Origin: Acidobacteriota bacterium
GTDB lineage: Bacteria > Acidobacteriota > Terriglobia > Terriglobales > Acidobacteriaceae
DNA: 42,061 bases
NCBI GenBank assembly: GCA_021793595.1
Contig: JAJYSL010000013.1
Coordinates: 1-42,061, forward strand
Direction of reading: 5' to 3'
Of the stretch, positions 8,111 to 16,887 are shown one piece after another. Each line of letters starts with the position of its first letter. Position 1 is the first letter of the stretch. A program made the position numbers and the translations under genes. The notes below the pieces were generated by a model. The model worked only from the letters and a program-made list of their open reading frames with translations, did no database searches and was not told where the DNA came from.

Positions 8111-9649
8111 CTACGGATGCGATGGCGCCCGGTTCGCTTCCGTCGCGTTGGTCGCCAATGTTTGGTGAACCGCCACATTGCCCAGTTCGTACCACCCATC
8201 AGCATCCATCCCTTGAATCGCCAGTTTGACTGCGGGTTTGCGGGTCGCAGGGTCAACAATGGCGATGCTAACTTGATAGTCTCCATCCTGCAGATTGGCC
8301 GGGATAAAGACGGAGTTGTTATACAAATTATCGCCCGGCATCCACGTGCGGATATCGGCGCCTGTCATCATTACGGCGTTGGCTCGCTTGTTGCTCAAAC
8401 GCAATGCCAGCGGAAAGTTTCGATAGCAGGGTGCGTCTCCATCATTTTCCCACCAGGAAGTAAATGCAATTTTCCTGTCGGGTCCAACGACCGCTGGATA
8501 GGTAAACCGGCGCAGCGCGAATCGGTAGCCCATGTGTTTCAGCCAGCGATTCACTTCTGGCCATAGGTCTTTCGGAACTGCGGAAGATTTGGCGTTGAAC
8601 GAGGAGACGTGCCACTTGATGGCTTGATCGATAATGTAGTGCACATCCCAGCCGCGATCCTCCCAGGTCTGCATCACCCAGCAAGCTTCCATGGTGACCG
8701 GAGCTTTCTTCCAGGCATCCTGCAAGCCGTCTTCGATGATTGCCTCTGGATAATAGTCGGTCATGTGGTTCCACGTTTTGCTGAAACCGCCCATATCGCC
8801 GAGGCAGTCCGCGCGCCATCCGACATTTGCCTTTGACAGGGCGTACTCATCCGTTTTTGGATCGGTGGGCTGAACGACCAGCGGAGTCTTGTGGAAGGAG
8901 TCAAGATAGCTGTCCATCAGGCGATGCATCACTTGGGTGGTCAGCATCGGCGTGCCGGCTCCTTCTCCCCAGGGGCCGACAATGGAAATGTCGACGAGAT
9001 CCAGGTCCGGATCGCCGTCATATCGTGCACCTAGCGCTCGAATCATATCGCCGAAGAAATGTGCATACGCTGGATTCATCGGGTCAACCATCCACTGCGC
9101 TTCATACGGAGCCCAATCGGGTTGGCTGCTGGGCAACGGACGATACCAGGACGAATGGCGGCCATCGCCGGGAGCCTTGCGAAGAACTTCTCCCGTGACT
9201 TTTCTGTACCAGTCGGGAACATCGCTTTCCGGCCCGGTGCCGTACGGCGCGATGCGCAACATTAATGTTTGGTGGCGCGCGTGCGCTGTTTGCAAAGCTT
9301 TGTCGAGCATTCCCCAGTTGTATACACCTTGCTGGGGTTCAACAAATCGCCAATAGATTCGAAAATAGGCGATCGTGGTCATGGGAAAATCTTTGGTCTG
9401 GAGCGTCCACTGGAAGGGCTGATACTGGATCGGGAAGCCCTCAGTCCACTTGGTACCGGCGTTCAGGCTGTCGCCGTTGAATCGCTGAAACGTGGTGAAA
9501 CCAATATCCGGATTGACCAGCGTGCCATCGAATGCTTTCGGCTTGACCGTGATGGTCTCCGTCGGCGATTGCGCCAAGGCGGTTCGGGAGCATCCCGCAG
9601 AGAAGCACCCGGCACAGAACAGAAGGACAGCCAATCTGAAGACGCGCAT
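8111..9649 (-). CDS. Secreted DUF4832 glycosidase-like protein
   Basis: A 512-residue exported protein. The N terminus is a signal peptide rich in Cys; an imperfect lipobox (FSAGC, Cys20) is possible. Residues about 35-370 look like a glycosidase-type TIM barrel: AYFRIYWRFVEPQQGVYNW resembles the second strand of GH42/GH5 barrels, and IVGPWGEG with Glu229 is a candidate catalytic acid. Residues about 375-490 form the DUF4832 beta domain (TSWWENDGDAP, RTWMPGDNLYNN, DGDYQ). Substrate and activity are unknown. CAGGAG precedes the ATG by about 10 bases. It heads a minus-strand operon with the DUF5107 protein and diverges from the GH42-like gene at 9991. A broken paralogue lies at 16059-16831. Confidence 0.85.
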   Translation of the reverse strand: MRVFRLAVLLFCAGCFSAGCSRTALAQSPTETITVKPKAFDGTLVNPDIGFTTFQRFNGDSLNAGTKWTEGFPIQYQPFQWTLQTKDFPMTTIAYFRIYWRFVEPQQGVYNWGMLDKALQTAHARHQTLMLRIAPYGTGPESDVPDWYRKVTGEVLRKAPGDGRHSSWYRPLPSSQPDWAPYEAQWMVDPMNPAYAHFFGDMIRALGARYDGDPDLDLVDISIVGPWGEGAGTPMLTTQVMHRLMDSYLDSFHKTPLVVQPTDPKTDEYALSKANVGWRADCLGDMGGFSKTWNHMTDYYPEAIIEDGLQDAWKKAPVTMEACWVMQTWEDRGWDVHYIIDQAIKWHVSSFNAKSSAVPKDLWPEVNRWLKHMGYRFALRRFTYPAVVGPDRKIAFTSWWENDGDAPCYRNFPLALRLSNKRANAVMMTGADIRTWMPGDNLYNNSVFIPANLQDGDYQVSIAIVDPATRKPAVKLAIQGMDADGWYELGNVAVHQTLATNATEANRAPSHP

Positions 9650-9990
9650 GCTAGCAAGCTCCTGGGCCCGTCAAATGCGTCCCCCCGTTACCGCGCGACC
9701 ACTTCCGACTCGAAAGCTTCATCGAACGCTGCGAGCCAGAACGGGATTGCACCCCGGGATTACGATTTTGCAGGCTATGATTTTTCGTCGAAGCGAATTC
9801 AATTACGTATACTTCCGTTCAAGAGTATTCTACTTCCATGTAGAATACTAACGATTCGAGACAATGGATTGCGAAACCTGGATCGACAACATTGACGACT
9901 GAAGCCTGGAGGTTGACTGCTGTCGACCTCACTCCCATTCACCTCCGGTTCCGCCAAAAGAACCGACCCAGCCAATAAGGGAGAAACGCC
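9650..9990. promoter_or_regulatory. Divergent control region with a perfect inverted repeat
   Basis: This 341-base region between the two divergent secreted-enzyme operons contains no gene I can support. Its clear feature is a perfect 10-base inverted repeat, AGTATTCTAC (9824-9833) and GTAGAATACT (9840-9849), with a 6-base spacer. It has no T-run and lies mid-gap, so an operator for both operons is more likely than a terminator. TAACGATTCGA (9849-9859) abuts it and recurs at 42000-42010. The last 20 bases carry AAGGGAG, the ribosome site for the TTG start at 9991. Confidence 0.5.
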
Positions 9991-12900
9991 TTGAATCGTA
10001 AAAAATATGATGCCAGCCGGAGAGGATTTCTCCGCAGCGCTGTTGCTTCTGCCATGTTGAGTCCTGCCCTTATTGCGATGGGACAGTCTACCAACGGTTC
10101 TGTCGAAGCCACTCCCACCGGTCCTGACGCGATGGTGCGGGGGCGAATCAAGCTCGATCGGGAGGTGGCAAATCAGGATGGAGTGTTGACTGGCCACTTA
10201 CGTTTTCTGCGAGCCGTCTCGGGTCCGGTGGTGGTGCGGTGGATCGACAGCTTTGGTCGCGTGAGCGGCGAGCAGCCATTGTCAGTGGCGTCGGGAACGG
10301 TGACGGCGCCATTTTCGTTCAATATGGAGGCTGGCCTGACGTATGTGAACTGGATTCGGGTTACGGTGAATGGAGTGCCGCAGGTGGCAACCGCGAAATT
10401 TATGCTGTCACCGGAGCATACGCCGTGGAACGATTTTCATACCATCAGCTGGGCCCACTATCCTGACGGATTTTACGACCAACTGCGCGCGGCCGGAATG
10501 GATGCCATCATCGCGTACGTCAATGATGATTTCGACCCAGTGCTGGACAATGATTTCAAGTTTTATGTGGAGCAGATGGCGTGGGAGGTCTTTTCGATTT
10601 ACCACAAAAATCAGCCGGAATGGCGGACTTTGCTGACCAAGGTGAGCACGAATCGGCAGGACCTGGATTTGTGGGTGCGCAATCCTTGTGTCAACGATCC
10701 GAAGACGACGGAATATCTGCGCGACCACATTACGCGCTTCGCCCGCATTCACAGCCCGTATCGTCCGCTGTTCTACAACATCGCGGATGAGTTGGGGCAA
10801 GGCGATCAGATTCGGCCGAACGATTTTTGCCACTCAAAATTCTGCACGGATAAATTCGCAGACTATCTTCGCAAAATGTATGGGCTGCCTTCGCACGTCG
10901 GGAGGCAATGGGGTGTTGGAGAGCCGACCCACTGGGACGACACCAAACTGGATGCATGGCCGGCATGGATGAAGACCGGAAACATGATTGACTACACAAC
11001 GACGGATCGGGCCTTTGAAGCGGTTGCTTTAGCCGGTCTGAAGGCACGATATAAAAACATCGGCCAGTTCAACCAGGCGTATGGCACCGGCTTTCCGGTT
11101 CCGCGGGGGAACGCAACGCCGACACGAGATGGATGGGAGCCTATCCTGACGGTGGCCCGGGAGTCCCTTTCGGTCCCCATACTCGATGACGCATCCCTTG
11201 GAAAGCATATGGGACCGCTCGATCGGGCGAACGCGCGCTGGGGCAGCATGGGTTCCTGGGATGCGCCCGATAAGCCGACAACCTTTAAGAACTGGGGCGA
11301 GGTGGCGGCGTTTCTGAATCGTTACTTCAAAGAGCTGGGAGAAATCTCGTCGACCCGTCACTGGAATGTCAGCCCGTGGTGCGACTTCCGCAATTTTATG
11401 GACGAGACGTTTGCCGACGGAGTGAAGCGGGCGGCGGATATTTGCAAGGCGGAAGATCCGTACGCGTTATGCGCGACCGAAGGCGGCCAATGTCCGTTTG
11501 CCTTCGGCTGGTACAACTACGAGCAGGTTGTGCGGGCGATCGATGTGATCGAGCCGTACAACATCGGCAATAACGTCGAAGTGATTCGCTCCTTGAATCC
11601 GGCGGTCATCATGATTTCGACGCATGGCTTTGGAACTGTGCCGGGACACGCGCTGACAGAAAAGGAACGCATCGCCCAGAAGAGACAGGCTCGGCCCATC
11701 TGGTGGGGACTCTTCCATCGCCACAATGCTGCATTGATCTGGGACGACAATGAAGCAGGCAACGAATTTGTCAATATGCGAACCGGCAAGCTGACGGCGT
11801 CGGCCGAAACATTTTCTGATACGTTCCATGAATTGCGTGCAGGCGTTGGCAAGCTGATGATCAACTCCACACGCAAGCACGATGGTATCGCCATACACTA
11901 CTCGCAGGCATCGATTCAGGCGCATTGGCTGCTGGACAACCTGAAATATGCGCGGGAGTGGATGCTGAAAAGCGGCGGCGACAGCGACAGCGTGTGCGTG
12001 GCTGTGCGCAATAGCTGGACAAAGTTGGTGGAGGATGTGGCTCTGCAATACAACTTTGTGGGCAAAGACCGCATTGCCGCTGGAGATTTGAGCTCCGGAG
12101 AATACAAAGTCTTCATCATGCCGCAGTCCGTAGCCGTCAGCGTGGAGGAAGTGCAGCAGATACGCGCTTTCGTGCAAGCCGGCGGCACACTGGTGGCGGA
12201 CTTCCGTGCGGCCGATCTGGATGGGCACGGGCGCGATATTGGCGGGGCGAAAATCGCCGGATATTTTCCTGCAAATGCAAACGCCGATCTTGATGGTGAT
12301 GGCCCGGACTATGGTGGCGGGCAACTCGATGATGTGTTCGGTATTGCCCATGGCCCGGCTCGCAGTATCGCGAAAACTGTGACCGGTACGGGCAATGAGG
12401 GCGCAGTCCAACTGGAAGGTAAGCAGTTGCGCGGCTTACAGCCTGGGGATGCAACGGTGGTCGAAGTTTCCGGCAAAGCGCTGGCGCATTGCGGAGACGT
12501 GCCGCTGGTGATCGTCAACAAGTTTGGTGCGGGCAAGGCCATCTTCTTGAACCTGGAGCTTGCCGACTATGTGTATTTGCGCCTGAAGGGAAATTCTGTG
12601 TCGAGTCTTCCCGACCTGATGGAGAGCGTGTTTGCGCTGGCCGATGTGAAGCCGCAGGTGCGCGTGCTTGGCGCCGACGGCAAGCGGTTGCCGGGAACGG
12701 AAATTGTTAGGTTTTCCAATGGAGGGTGCGAACAAGTGGGCATTTTCCGAAATCCGCAGACGGATGACGGCGGATTTGGCGCGTATCCGAAACTACTGGC
12801 GGACAGCAATGTTCCGGACATCGACCCGAACCTGAGCGTGAACATTGATAATTCGCTGCTGGAAAAAGAAGAAGAAATCACGATCGAGTGGACCGCGTCC

Positions 12901-13299
12901 GGCCAGACCTACGACGTGCGCGGACGCAAAGACCTGGGACAAACCAGCACCGTGAAGACAAAGCTGGAGCCGTGGAGCGCGCTCGTTTTTACTCGGTCGC
13001 AGCAGTCCTTGCCGGCCCTGAAGGTGGAGATTCGCGGAGCACGCGCCGGAGCGATGGCGGAGGTCGTTTTTACGGGAGAGGGTGCGCTGCCGGATGGTAC
13101 GTTCCGCGTCGTGCACCTGGAATTCCGCACGCCCACCGGCGACTCCTATGAGTTGTACGCTCGCAACGTGATGTTGCACTCCAGTCCGTACGTCACGCGC
13201 ATTCCGTTTGCACTGAACGATCCGAAGGGCAATTGGAAGCTTGGCGCGCATGATCTTGCGACTGGACAAGTGGCCGAAGTTCCGTTTGATCTGGCTTGA
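9991..13299 (+). CDS. Tat-exported GH42-like glycosidase (copy 1)
   Basis: A 1102-residue exported protein. The start is a TTG with AAGGGAG 7 bases upstream, and the N terminus is a Tat signal (SRRGFLRSA, residues 9-17). After a beta domain (about 45-140), residues 150-640 look like a glycosidase TIM barrel of the GH42 or a related clan: FYNIADELG places Glu267 where GH42 enzymes have the catalytic acid. Residues about 650-760 match the GH42 middle (trimerisation-like) domain, with YKVFIMPQS and FVQAGGTLVADFR. A C-terminal beta region follows. Beta-galactosidase is the usual automatic name, but the substrate cannot be inferred, and the second catalytic Glu is not certain. It leads the plus-strand run with GH105 and KduI and is a paralogue of 23678-26311. 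Confidence 0.8.
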   Translation: MNRKKYDASRRGFLRSAVASAMLSPALIAMGQSTNGSVEATPTGPDAMVRGRIKLDREVANQDGVLTGHLRFLRAVSGPVVVRWIDSFGRVSGEQPLSVASGTVTAPFSFNMEAGLTYVNWIRVTVNGVPQVATAKFMLSPEHTPWNDFHTISWAHYPDGFYDQLRAAGMDAIIAYVNDDFDPVLDNDFKFYVEQMAWEVFSIYHKNQPEWRTLLTKVSTNRQDLDLWVRNPCVNDPKTTEYLRDHITRFARIHSPYRPLFYNIADELGQGDQIRPNDFCHSKFCTDKFADYLRKMYGLPSHVGRQWGVGEPTHWDDTKLDAWPAWMKTGNMIDYTTTDRAFEAVALAGLKARYKNIGQFNQAYGTGFPVPRGNATPTRDGWEPILTVARESLSVPILDDASLGKHMGPLDRANARWGSMGSWDAPDKPTTFKNWGEVAAFLNRYFKELGEISSTRHWNVSPWCDFRNFMDETFADGVKRAADICKAEDPYALCATEGGQCPFAFGWYNYEQVVRAIDVIEPYNIGNNVEVIRSLNPAVIMISTHGFGTVPGHALTEKERIAQKRQARPIWWGLFHRHNAALIWDDNEAGNEFVNMRTGKLTASAETFSDTFHELRAGVGKLMINSTRKHDGIAIHYSQASIQAHWLLDNLKYAREWMLKSGGDSDSVCVAVRNSWTKLVEDVALQYNFVGKDRIAAGDLSSGEYKVFIMPQSVAVSVEEVQQIRAFVQAGGTLVADFRAADLDGHGRDIGGAKIAGYFPANANADLDGDGPDYGGGQLDDVFGIAHGPARSIAKTVTGTGNEGAVQLEGKQLRGLQPGDATVVEVSGKALAHCGDVPLVIVNKFGAGKAIFLNLELADYVYLRLKGNSVSSLPDLMESVFALADVKPQVRVLGADGKRLPGTEIVRFSNGGCEQVGIFRNPQTDDGGFGAYPKLLADSNVPDIDPNLSVNIDNSLLEKEEEITIEWTASGQTYDVRGRKDLGQTSTVKTKLEPWSALVFTRSQQSLPALKVEIRGARAGAMAEVVFTGEGALPDGTFRVVHLEFRTPTGDSYELYARNVMLHSSPYVTRIPFALNDPKGNWKLGAHDLATGQVAEVPFDLA

Positions 13300-13345
13300 C
13301 GTCAGCCGCATTGATGATTCGCAGTATTTGAGGAGGCAGAAATCC

Positions 13346-14599
13346 ATGGACAGACACGGCATCAGATTCGGAAGAGCCGGGAATACCAGAAGAAAAACTG
13401 CAAGCGCGCTGGCCATTGCCTTCATGGGAGCTTGCTGTTTCTCGTCGTTCGCTGCGAGGGAGACACCGCAGAATACGCCGGCGCCGAATCCAAGACAGCG
13501 GGAAGCGCATATCGGCGACGTGCTTGCGACTGCGCCGCCGTTGGCGAAACTTTCTCCCGCGTTGACGACAGCCGCCATCGACAAGGCGGTCCGCAAGGTA
13601 GGGAATTGGCAGCTAAAGTATTCCGAGAAGTATTTCGATCGCGACTGGACGTTCGCCGCGCTGTATGCGGGATACATGACTGCAGCGAGCGCTTTGCCGG
13701 ACCAGCGATTTCAATCCGCGATGCTTCGCATGGGGAACAAGTTCGATTGGCAGTTGAATCCAGTCGGACCGAATGATGACGCGCCTGCAAATGATCACGC
13801 GGTGGGACAAACGTATCTCGATCTGTACCAGATTTATCGGCAGAGAAAAATGATGCTGCCGACCAAGGAAACGCTGGACTCCCAGAGGAAGGTTCCCGAC
13901 GTGCCGGGCAAGCCGGTCTGGTGGTGGTGCGATGCGCTTTTCATGGGCCCTCCAACCTGGGCGGATTTGTACCGGGCTACTGGAAATCGCTCGTACCTGG
14001 AGTACATGGACCGGGAATTCTGGATTACGTCGAAGCTGCTCTATCGGCCACAGGAGAAGTTGTATTCGAGAGACGCGACCTACCTGAATGCGAGGAGCAA
14101 GAATGGCCAACTCATCTTCTGGTCGCGCGGCAATGGATGGGTGATGGCTGGCATTGCGCGGACGCTCGATGCAATGCCGAGGGATTATCCGAGTCGGCCA
14201 AAGTATGTGGAACAGTTTAAGCAGATGGCATCGCGAATCGCTACGCTGCAGGGTGCGGATGGACTTTGGCGGACTGATTTGCTGGATCCGGACGCGTATC
14301 CAGCTCCAGAGGTTTCCGGCTCCGCCTTTTACGTATACGCGCTGGCATGGGGAATCAATCAGGGAATTCTGGATTCAGCCACCTATTTGCCGGTTGTGAA
14401 AAAGGGCTGGAAGGGACTGCTTGACCACGTGTATCAGGACGGCCGACTGGGTGCGATTCAATCGGTCAACAGCGAGCCGGGGGTTGTTCCGCCGACGTCG
14501 AGTTATGTTTATGGTGTGGGAGGATTTCTTATGGCTGGAGGCGAATTGCATCGGCTGGCGAAACATTTAGCCCGCCACGGGTCTCCTGCAGCATTTTGA
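13346..14599 (+). CDS. Secreted GH105-type unsaturated uronyl hydrolase
   Basis: A 417-residue glycoside hydrolase of the GH88/GH105 type. These enzymes hydrolyse the unsaturated uronic acid left at the non-reducing end by polysaccharide lyases, releasing a product that becomes 5-keto-4-deoxyuronate. WWWCDALFMGPP (Asp196) matches the catalytic-Asp motif of YteR-like enzymes, and NDHAVGQTYLDLY (Asp150) the first active-site Asp. SRGNGWVMAGIARTLD is typical of the fold. A hydrophobic signal follows Arg-rich residues 10-17. The ATG at 13346 has GAGGAGG 9 bases upstream; a longer frame from 13241 would overlap the preceding gene and lacks a ribosome site. Followed 63 bases later by kduI, which uses the product: strong functional coupling. 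No lyase is present in the window. Confidence 0.9.
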   Translation: MDRHGIRFGRAGNTRRKTASALAIAFMGACCFSSFAARETPQNTPAPNPRQREAHIGDVLATAPPLAKLSPALTTAAIDKAVRKVGNWQLKYSEKYFDRDWTFAALYAGYMTAASALPDQRFQSAMLRMGNKFDWQLNPVGPNDDAPANDHAVGQTYLDLYQIYRQRKMMLPTKETLDSQRKVPDVPGKPVWWWCDALFMGPPTWADLYRATGNRSYLEYMDREFWITSKLLYRPQEKLYSRDATYLNARSKNGQLIFWSRGNGWVMAGIARTLDAMPRDYPSRPKYVEQFKQMASRIATLQGADGLWRTDLLDPDAYPAPEVSGSAFYVYALAWGINQGILDSATYLPVVKKGWKGLLDHVYQDGRLGAIQSVNSEPGVVPPTSSYVYGVGGFLMAGGELHRLAKHLARHGSPAAF

Positions 14600-14662
14600 T
14601 TTCAGCCTGTGGAATCAGTTTCATCGTCAATTCACTTGGATTTGTAACAGCGTGAGGTGCAA

Positions 14663-15493
14663 ATGAGAATCCTTCAAATGCCGGATGCTATTCGCTATCC
14701 CGGCATGACCACGGCGCAGCTGCGCGAGTCTTTTCTGCTGGACGACTTGTTCCAACCGGGGGCGATGCAGAACGTCTATGTGGATCTGGACCGGACTGTC
14801 ATCGGGTCTGCAGTGCCGCTGAAGCAGCCGCTGGTCTTGCCCACCTATCCTGAGTTGCGCGCAGATTTCTTTACCGAGAGGCGCGAATTGGGCGTGCTGA
14901 ATATCGGAACGCAGGGAAAAGTGCGCGTGAACTCCGAGACATTTGCGCTGGACAATCTGGATTGCTTATACATTGGTCGCGGCAAACATGAGATTGTTTT
15001 TTCCAGTGAAGATGCGGCGCATCCAGCAGAGTTTTATCTGCTAAGTTATCCGGCTCATGCGGAATATCCAACGCGATTGTCGCGTCGCACAGATTTAGAG
15101 CCGGTTTCGCTGGGCGCTGCAGCAACGGCCAATGCTCGCCAGATTCGCAAACACATCCACCTGGAAGGCGTGCGCAGTTGTCAGCTGGTGATGGGCTTTA
15201 CAGAGATGCAGCCGGGAAGCGTGTGGAACACGATGCCGCCGCACACCCACATGCGACGCTCAGAAATCTATCTCTATTTCAATCTTCCGACGGAGGATCG
15301 CGTGTTTCACCTGATGGGACCTGCGGATGAATCCCGGCATTTGGTGGTCGCCAATAAGCAAGTCGCCATTTCTCCCGGCTGGTCAATGCACGCCGGGGTT
15401 GGGACGAACAGTTACACGTTCTGCTGGGGTATGGGCGGTGAAAATCAGGTCTACAGCGACATGGATGCAATCCAGATCAAAGATATACGCTGA
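14663..15493 (+). CDS. kduI: 4-deoxy-L-threo-5-hexosulose-uronate ketol-isomerase
   Basis: Cytosolic isomerase converting 5-keto-4-deoxyuronate (from unsaturated galacturonate) to 2,5-diketo-3-deoxygluconate in pectin catabolism. At 276 residues it is close to E. coli KduI (278). The zinc ligands are visible in NTMPPHTHMRRSEIY (His194, His196, Glu201) and WSMHAGVG (His243), each two positions before their E. coli counterparts. FFTERRELGVLNIG and WGMGGENQVYSDMD are also family signatures. The ATG at 14663 has GAGG 5 bases upstream and is preferred to a GTG two codons earlier. It lies between the GH105 gene and a secreted cupin. The next enzyme, KduD, is absent here. Confidence 0.95.
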   Translation: MRILQMPDAIRYPGMTTAQLRESFLLDDLFQPGAMQNVYVDLDRTVIGSAVPLKQPLVLPTYPELRADFFTERRELGVLNIGTQGKVRVNSETFALDNLDCLYIGRGKHEIVFSSEDAAHPAEFYLLSYPAHAEYPTRLSRRTDLEPVSLGAAATANARQIRKHIHLEGVRSCQLVMGFTEMQPGSVWNTMPPHTHMRRSEIYLYFNLPTEDRVFHLMGPADESRHLVVANKQVAISPGWSMHAGVGTNSYTFCWGMGGENQVYSDMDAIQIKDIR

Positions 15494-15518
15494 GGGTGTC
15501 GTATCGGGGAGCAAAATT

Positions 15519-15989
15519 ATGAAACTGATTTGGGGGATAGTTGCCATGGCGATCACTGCAAGCACAGCATTGGCGCAGGCTGGAGGTGTGAATCATTACT
15601 CCGCGGCAGAATTGAAGCAGATGGCGCACAAGCTGGAGCAGCAGGAGAGTTTCCGCGCCACGGGATCGGCGGGTGAAACGCTGGACAAGTATCCGGGCAG
15701 CTTTACGATGCTGACCGTGCGCAACACCAGCGGCGGCGCTGAACTGCACGAACACTACGCCGATATTTTCTTCGTTGTAGATGGCGAGGCGACGCTGACC
15801 AGCGGTGGCGCCGTGGTCGATCCTAAGACGACAGCTCCGGGCGAGATACGCGGAAGCGCAGTCTCCGGCGGAGTGGTGCAGAAAATTGGCAAAGGCGATG
15901 TGGTGCATATTTCGCCCAACACGCCGCACCAGCTCTCCATTCCAAAAGGGAAGAGCTTCACCTACTTTGTCGTCAAAGTGAAGGAATAA
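15519..15989 (+). CDS. Secreted cupin-domain protein
   Basis: A 156-residue exported single-cupin protein. The signal peptide spans about residues 1-20 (ends ALAQA). The first cupin motif is ELHEHYADIFFVVDGEATL, with two His and an Asp where Glu is usual. The second is GDVVHISPNTPHQLSI. These ligands imply a metal-binding beta barrel. The start has GGGGAG 7 bases upstream and sits 25 bases after kduI, so they are probably cotranscribed. Cupins in this setting may bind or isomerise a sugar, but no function is demonstrated. A periplasmic location separates it from KduI. Confidence 0.8.
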   Translation: MKLIWGIVAMAITASTALAQAGGVNHYSAAELKQMAHKLEQQESFRATGSAGETLDKYPGSFTMLTVRNTSGGAELHEHYADIFFVVDGEATLTSGGAVVDPKTTAPGEIRGSAVSGGVVQKIGKGDVVHISPNTPHQLSIPKGKSFTYFVVKVKE

Positions 15990-16058
15990 GTTCTCGTGAA
16001 TCGCCCGAGAAGCGCATCTGCGCGAGCATGAAGCGATCGATTGCGACAAGGAGCAAGC

Positions 16059-16831
16059 GTGCAACTTAGAAAATTCGCGACGGTAGCGCTGGCTCTTGGC
16101 CTGGCGTCGGCCATGTCGGCGCAGCAGGCCACCGTGATCGTCAGGCCGGTCGAGATTCATGACGTACTGGTCAATGCGGGCATTGGATTTATGACCTTTC
16201 AACGTTTCAATGGCGATACGTTGAACACCGGGACAAAATGGACCGAGGGATTTCCGATCAAATATCAGCCATCTTCCGGAACGCTGGAGAACAAAGATTT
16301 TCCCAAGACGAGCATCGCCTATTTTCGCGTCTACTGGAGATTTCTGGAGCCGGGAAAAGGCGTCTACAACTGGAGTCTGATCGATAAGGCGCTGCAGACC
16401 GCACACGCGCGTCATCAAACATTGATGCTGCGCATAGCGCCGCATGGGACCGATGCCGCAAGCGATGTGCCGGCTTGGTACCGGCAGGAGACCGGCGAAA
16501 AATTCCACAAGATTCCTGGTGGGAGAACAAGGGGGACGCACCGGCCTACCGCCGTTACCCGCTTGCATTGCGGCTGAAACGTGGCAAGAGCTCCGCAATC
16601 CTGATGACGAATGCCGACGTTCGCACCTGGATGCCCGGCGACGATCTCTATAACAATAATGTCTTTGTTCCCAGGTCGCTACCGGACGGCGATTACACAC
16701 TGGAGATTGCTCTCGTCGACGCGGCAACGCGCGAACCAAAAATTAAACTCGCCATCGCCGGAGTAGAACCCGATGGCTGGTATCCCATGGGCACAATCAA
16801 GATCAGCACCGCCGAAGCTTCCGCGAAATAG
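16059..16831 (+). pseudogene. Broken DUF4832 gene with an internal deletion
   Basis: The remains of a paralogue of the protein at 8111-9649. The first part, from a GTG at 16059 with AAGGAG 5 bases upstream, reads a signal peptide then GFMTFQRFNGDTLNTGTKW and continues to HKIP near 16516. The end of the full-length copy then resumes in another frame, as SWWENKGDAPAYRRYPLALR to the stop at 16831. About 715 bases are missing relative to the intact copy, including the segment with its putative catalytic Glu229. The remaining frames read the wrong way after the junction (GGRTRGTHR) and stop at 16577. Frame offset and size (715 mod 3 = 1) agree with the observed frameshift. Assembly error is an alternative explanation. 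Confidence 0.9.
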
Positions 16832-16887
16832 TAATCATCGCTCGAGACCGTTCGCACAACTTGCTGCTTGCGCCGTCACGGCAGTGC

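Noticed and set aside
15477..16739. Minus-strand 420-codon frame across cupin and the broken DUF4832 gene
   Set aside because: It is antisense to recognised coding sequence, Arg/His/Cys-rich and without family motifs or a ribosome site.
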